Origin: CAYNJF01 sp964351745
GTDB taxonomy: Bacteria; Pseudomonadota; Gammaproteobacteria; Berkiellales; Berkiellaceae
DNA length: 9,725 nt
Assembly: GCA_964351745.1 (NCBI GenBank)
Contig: CAYGPI010000091.1
Coordinates: forward strand, 1 to 9,725
Direction of reading: 5' to 3'
Below, in pieces: positions 6,862 through 9,725 of this stretch. The translations under genes and the position numbers were made by a program. Positions within the stretch are counted from its first letter, which is position 1, and each line of letters opens with the position of its first letter. The notes beneath the pieces were generated by a model. The model was not told the DNA's origin. It did no database searches and saw only the letters and a list, made by a program, of their open reading frames with translations.

Positions 6862-7558
6862 AATCACCTACACTTTGAATGGCCTGAACTAAAATTATCA
6901 TGACAATGACCGTGATGATCATGACAACGGTATCAAATCGATTGGCACCAATATGGTAGGCCAGGTTCCCTAAACCTCCGGCACCGATGGCACCAGCAAT
7001 GGCTGAATAGCCAACAAGATTGACTAAGGTTAGAGTTAATCCACTTACAATACCCGGCAATGCTTCATTGATGAGGCCTTTCGTGATGATTTGTAAGCGA
7101 GTTGCGCCCATTGACTCCAAAGCTTCAATTAAGCCTTTTGGCACTTCATTCATCGAAGTCTCGACAAGTCTGGCAAAAAACGGAATGGCACCGATACTCA
7201 GAGGAATCATCGCAGCTGTTAATCCTACAGAAGTTCCTACCACAAATCTTGTGAAGGGATATAAAGCCAGCATCAAAATAATAAAAGGAATGGATCGCAG
7301 CGCATTAATCAACGTGCTTAATGGGTGTTGAATCATTTTGCTTGGGGTAAGCCCATTTGGCCTAGTGATGAATAATATGACGCCGAGCGGTAAGCCAATG
7401 ATTAAGGTGATAAGACCAGGTATTAAGACCATCGCTATGGTTTCATAAAAGGCCTCAAACAATCCTAGAAGCGACAAATTTGATGTTAAAGCTGTGGTTT
7501 CAAGAAAATAGATAATAGCTTCAAAAAAATGGATTATTGGATCAAAAAAACTAATCAT
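6833..7558 (-). CDS. metI: Methionine ABC transporter permease
   Basis: Membrane-spanning subunit of the MetNIQ methionine importer. 241 residues, somewhat longer than the usual length of about 217, because of a hydrophobic, Phe-rich N-terminal stretch (about residues 1-30) ahead of the typical start of the domain. Roughly five membrane segments follow. The cytosolic coupling (EAA) loop that docks on the ATPase is clear at about 145-170 (EALESMGATRLQIITKGLIN then EALPG), and GAIGAGGLGNLAYHIG near the C-terminus is characteristic of the family. The ATG at 7558 overlaps the metN stop by 8 bp and the 3' end overlaps metQ by 29 bp, so translation of the three genes is likely coupled. The upstream Shine-Dalgarno is weak. 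Downstream in-frame ATGs (for example at the MVLIPG segment) would remove the N-terminal extension, so the exact start is less certain than the identity. Confidence 0.94.
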   Translation of the reverse strand: MISFFDPIIHFFEAIIYFLETTALTSNLSLLGLFEAFYETIAMVLIPGLITLIIGLPLGVILFITRPNGLTPSKMIQHPLSTLINALRSIPFIILMLALYPFTRFVVGTSVGLTAAMIPLSIGAIPFFARLVETSMNEVPKGLIEALESMGATRLQIITKGLINEALPGIVSGLTLTLVNLVGYSAIAGAIGAGGLGNLAYHIGANRFDTVVMIITVIVMIILVQAIQSVGDYVVHKVLSC

Positions 7559-8588
7559 GGAGATGGCCTAATATGTCAACATTAAGTTGGTTGCGCTCTA
7601 AAAATTCGATGCTCTCTGTGAGGTCTTGTTTGTCACCTTTTATCTCAACAACCATCGTCCCAACGGTTTCGCCATGAATGGTTTCTATGTTGCCAAGGAG
7701 CATGTTAACCGTAATGCGGTATTTTTGAATTAAAAATCCAAGGATTGGTTGTGACGCAGAGTCGCCATGATACGAGATCTTGATTAACAAGCTTGAGTTG
7801 GCAGTGGCTGTCGGATGTAATCGTTGTTTAACAGCTGGAGGTAGTGTCACGTTGGATGTTGTGGCTACAAAGTCTTTAGCTATGTCTGTTTTGGGTTTTG
7901 TGAATAAATCTAAAACGTTGCCAGATTCAATGATAGATCCTTTGTCGATGACCGCGACTCTATCGCAAACATTTTTTACAACATTCATTTCATGAGTAAT
8001 CAGCATAATGGTAATGCCAAGCTCTTCATTGATAGAGCGAAGCAGCTTCAAGATACTTTGTGTAGATGACGGATCTAGTGCAGACGTGGCTTCATCACTA
8101 AGAATAACCTTAGGAGATGAAGCTAGGGCACGAGCAATCGCAACTCTTTGTTTTTGGCCACCACTGAGTTGGCTTGGTATTTTGTTTCTGTGATCTTGAA
8201 GTTCAGTGAGATCCAAAAGGTGGTTGATTCGCTCTTGGGTAGCTCCATGCGACAAACCTTCAAACTTGAGTGGCAAACTAATATTCTCATAGATAGTGTA
8301 TCGAGTCATAAGATTGAAATGCTGGAATACCATGCCCATTTGTCTTCTTGCCAAACGTAGCTCACTATTATTCATCTGCGTAACGTTCATATTATTAACC
8401 AGAATATCACCTTGGTTAGGTGTTTCCAGGCGATTAACACAGCGAATTAAAGTGCTTTTCCCCGCGCCACTTTTTCCAATAATACCGAAGATTTCACCTT
8501 TTTTAATATTTAGATTAATATTTTTAAGGACAACTTGCTTGGAAGAGCCAACGCCAAAGGATTTGGATAAATTTTTAATTGTTATCAT
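7551..8588 (-). CDS. metN: Methionine ABC transporter ATP-binding protein
   Basis: Cytosolic ATPase that powers MetNIQ. From the ATG at 8588 it has 345 residues, matching E. coli MetN (343), and starts MITIKNLSKSF like the family; an in-frame ATG nine codons earlier (8615) is possible, and neither has a clear Shine-Dalgarno. Motifs: Walker A GKSGAGKST (38-46), Q-loop Q89 in FQHFNLM, signature LSGGQ (141-145), Walker B ending in D165-E166, D-loop SALD (169-172) and switch H199. A C-terminal NIL/ACT-like domain (about 265-345, from LLIKISYHG to the end) is the part that in MetN proteins binds methionine and inhibits transport when the cell is replete, which argues for methionine rather than another amino acid. 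The gene follows the phosphodiesterase gene after 125 bp with no visible terminator, so read-through is possible. Confidence 0.95.
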   Translation of the reverse strand: MITIKNLSKSFGVGSSKQVVLKNINLNIKKGEIFGIIGKSGAGKSTLIRCVNRLETPNQGDILVNNMNVTQMNNSELRLARRQMGMVFQHFNLMTRYTIYENISLPLKFEGLSHGATQERINHLLDLTELQDHRNKIPSQLSGGQKQRVAIARALASSPKVILSDEATSALDPSSTQSILKLLRSINEELGITIMLITHEMNVVKNVCDRVAVIDKGSIIESGNVLDLFTKPKTDIAKDFVATTSNVTLPPAVKQRLHPTATANSSLLIKISYHGDSASQPILGFLIQKYRITVNMLLGNIETIHGETVGTMVVEIKGDKQDLTESIEFLERNQLNVDILGHLHD

Positions 8589-8713
8589 GATCGATCTATT
8601 TTGTATGGCCAACATGGTTCACGTTTAGTTAGTCTGTTTGCTTTTATGGCGATCATAATGAATGATTAACCTGTAAAGTCTTTTAACTGGGCAACTATAG
8701 CACACAGGTAAGA

Positions 8714-9466
8714 TTAGTCGAAGAACACATCAGGTTTGTCGCTAAATATTCCAAATGCCCCTGCGTTTAAGAAGTCTTGCCCGATCTTTTTGTCATTAAT
8801 AGTGTAAATCAACAATGGGATCCCAGAGTTTGAAATTTCTTCTACTTTTTTGGGGGTCAAATAACGTGCTCCGCAGTTTAATGTGCAATTAGATGTTTCT
8901 CTCACAAGCTTAAGGATGTCATCTGAAAGTTTGTCAGCTAAAACTCCTACAGGACTGTCAGGGGCTATTTCTTTATAGATTCTAAGGAAGGGAATATTAA
9001 AACTTGAAACTAATGGGAGCATTAGATGAGGTGGCCAATGAGCCTTAAGAGTATTGGACAAATCGGTTGCAAAGCGTTTCATCTGTGCTTTAGGTGGTGT
9101 TGGGGGGCATTTTACTTCTAAGTTAGCGTTAAGTTTCAACTTAATAAGCGAGTTAAGGGCTTCAATTAAGGTTGGAATCTTTTCTCCCTCAAACTTAGAT
9201 GAAAACCATGAGCCTGCATCTAAGTTTTTTAACTCATTTACCCCATGTAAGGTGATTGGACCATCTCCGTTTGTTGTTCGATTGAGAGTTGGATCATGGA
9301 AAATAACAAGCTCGCCATTCTTATCTTGGCGGACATCAATCTCGACCCAATTTAACCCCATGTCATGAGCTGCTTTTAGGCTAGCAATAGTATTTTCAGG
9401 GGCATGCCCAGCGACGCCTCTGTGCCCAATAAGGCCATAGAGAGGCTTCGTTAAACTTGATTTCAT
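8714..9466 (-). CDS. ugpQ: Glycerophosphodiester phosphodiesterase, UgpQ-like cytosolic type
   Basis: Hydrolyses glycerophosphodiesters (deacylated phospholipid head groups) to sn-glycerol-3-phosphate and an alcohol. The 250-residue product matches the length of cytosolic UgpQ (about 247) and has no signal peptide, unlike periplasmic GlpQ. Catalytic and metal-binding residues are visible: GHRG with H15 and R16, APENT (22-26), E42 and D44 in VEIDVR, H57 in FHDPTLNRTT, and E117 and K119 in NLEVK. The ATG at 9466 has an excellent AGGAG Shine-Dalgarno 7 nt upstream (9474-9478). No transporter for glycerophosphodiesters (ugpBAEC or glpT) is adjacent. It leads the met genes on the same strand with no terminator between. 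The symbol reflects similarity of type; strict orthology is not shown. Confidence 0.92.
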   Translation of the reverse strand: MKSSLTKPLYGLIGHRGVAGHAPENTIASLKAAHDMGLNWVEIDVRQDKNGELVIFHDPTLNRTTNGDGPITLHGVNELKNLDAGSWFSSKFEGEKIPTLIEALNSLIKLKLNANLEVKCPPTPPKAQMKRFATDLSNTLKAHWPPHLMLPLVSSFNIPFLRIYKEIAPDSPVGVLADKLSDDILKLVRETSNCTLNCGARYLTPKKVEEISNSGIPLLIYTINDKKIGQDFLNAGAFGIFSDKPDVFFD

Positions 9467-9473
9467 TTTTAGA

Positions 9474-9478
9474 CTCCT
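9474..9478 (-). promoter_or_regulatory. Strong ribosome binding site of the phosphodiesterase gene
   Basis: AGGAG on the minus strand, 7 nt before the ATG at 9466. It fixes the start and rules out the longer overlapping frame further upstream as the same gene. The leader up to about 9590 is AT-rich and must hold the promoter, but no -35/-10 pair there is convincing. Confidence 0.7.
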
Positions 9479-9590
9479 GTCTGCGATTTAAAGCATAGCT
9501 TATAAATGGCAATTTAATGCTGATGTTCATTTTTAGTATGTTGATGAAGTTAAAGCAAGAAAATTGATTTGGACACCCCATTATAGTTTT

Positions 9591-9725
9591 AACAGGCATG
9601 GGACAGGCAGATTGGGACGGCAGATTGGGACAGGCAGATTAGGACAGACAGATTAGGACAGACAGGCAGATTAGGAGAGGCAGATTGGGAGAGGCAGATT
9701 GGGACAGGCAGATTAGGACAGACAG
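9591..9725. repeat. 14-bp tandem repeat (minisatellite), continuing past the window edge
   Basis: About nine consecutive copies of a unit close to GGACAGGCAGATTR. Units start at 9601, 9615 (13 bp, one A lost), 9628, 9642, 9656 (18 bp, 4-bp insertion), 9674, 9688, 9702 and 9716 (cut by the window end). A degraded half copy (ACAGGCATG) precedes them at 9592-9600. Variation is concentrated at three positions: C or G at 4, G or A at 7, and G or A at 14. Because the unit is not a multiple of 3 and contains stop codons in some frames, it is unlikely to be coding. It lies about 125 bp upstream of the phosphodiesterase start. Confidence 0.95.

Noticed and set aside
8616..8635. MetJ operator (met boxes) upstream of metN
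   Set aside because: AGACTAAC resembles half of the AGACGTCT box, but the next 8 bp do not match in register, so no tandem box is supported.
8620..8713. Sigma-70 promoter or SAM riboswitch in the gap before metN
   Set aside because: The best hexamers (TTTACA with TATGAT) are only 14 bp apart and other pairs match poorly; the gap is short and I could not find the helices of a SAM riboswitch.
9396..9599. Small minus-strand open frame overlapping the phosphodiesterase start
   Set aside because: It overlaps the conserved N-terminus of the phosphodiesterase in another frame, has no clear ribosome binding site and shows no recognisable features.
9591..9725. CRISPR array
   Set aside because: The units are contiguous 14-bp copies with no unique spacers and no dyad symmetry typical of CRISPR repeats.

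Overview
The window looks like chromosomal DNA from an AT-rich gammaproteobacterium that lives inside host cells. The methyltransferase–rnhA–dnaQ order at the left is a gammaproteobacterial arrangement (compare the yafS/rnhA/dnaQ region of enteric bacteria). An intact Tlc-family nucleotide transporter is the hallmark of obligate intracellular bacteria such as Rickettsiales and Chlamydiae. A Legionellales-like or similar host-dependent lineage is my best inference; the sequence alone does not fix the genus.

Layout. Positions 1-1441 (+) hold the C-terminal end of a SAM-dependent methyltransferase, RNase HI (rnhA) and the DNA polymerase III epsilon subunit (dnaQ), each joined to the next by an ATGA stop/start overlap. 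All other genes are on the minus strand. Reading from the right, these are a cytosolic-type glycerophosphodiester phosphodiesterase (8714-9466), then metN, metI and metQ for a methionine ABC importer, closed by a rho-independent terminator at 5938-5965. Next comes the Tlc-family nucleotide transporter (4274-5854) with its own terminator (4216-4250). Last are an MFS transporter (2892-4175) and the Na+/H+ antiporter nhaD (1409-2863), which form a likely two-gene unit. nhaD and dnaQ converge and overlap by 33 bp. The last 125 bp or so of the window is a 14-bp tandem repeat that runs off the right edge.

Taken together, the minus-strand block is a nutrient and ion transport block: methionine uptake, host nucleotide uptake, an MFS carrier of unknown substrate, sodium/proton exchange, and salvage of glycerol-3-phosphate from phospholipid head-group diesters. 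That fits a bacterium feeding on host cytosol or vacuole contents.

I see no defence system, prophage, insertion sequence, CRISPR array, tRNA or rRNA. The most interesting non-coding signals are a strong promoter placed so close to the MFS start codon that the mRNA would be leaderless, a perfect 12-bp inverted repeat inside the dnaQ 3' end just beyond the nhaD stop, and the minisatellite at the right edge.
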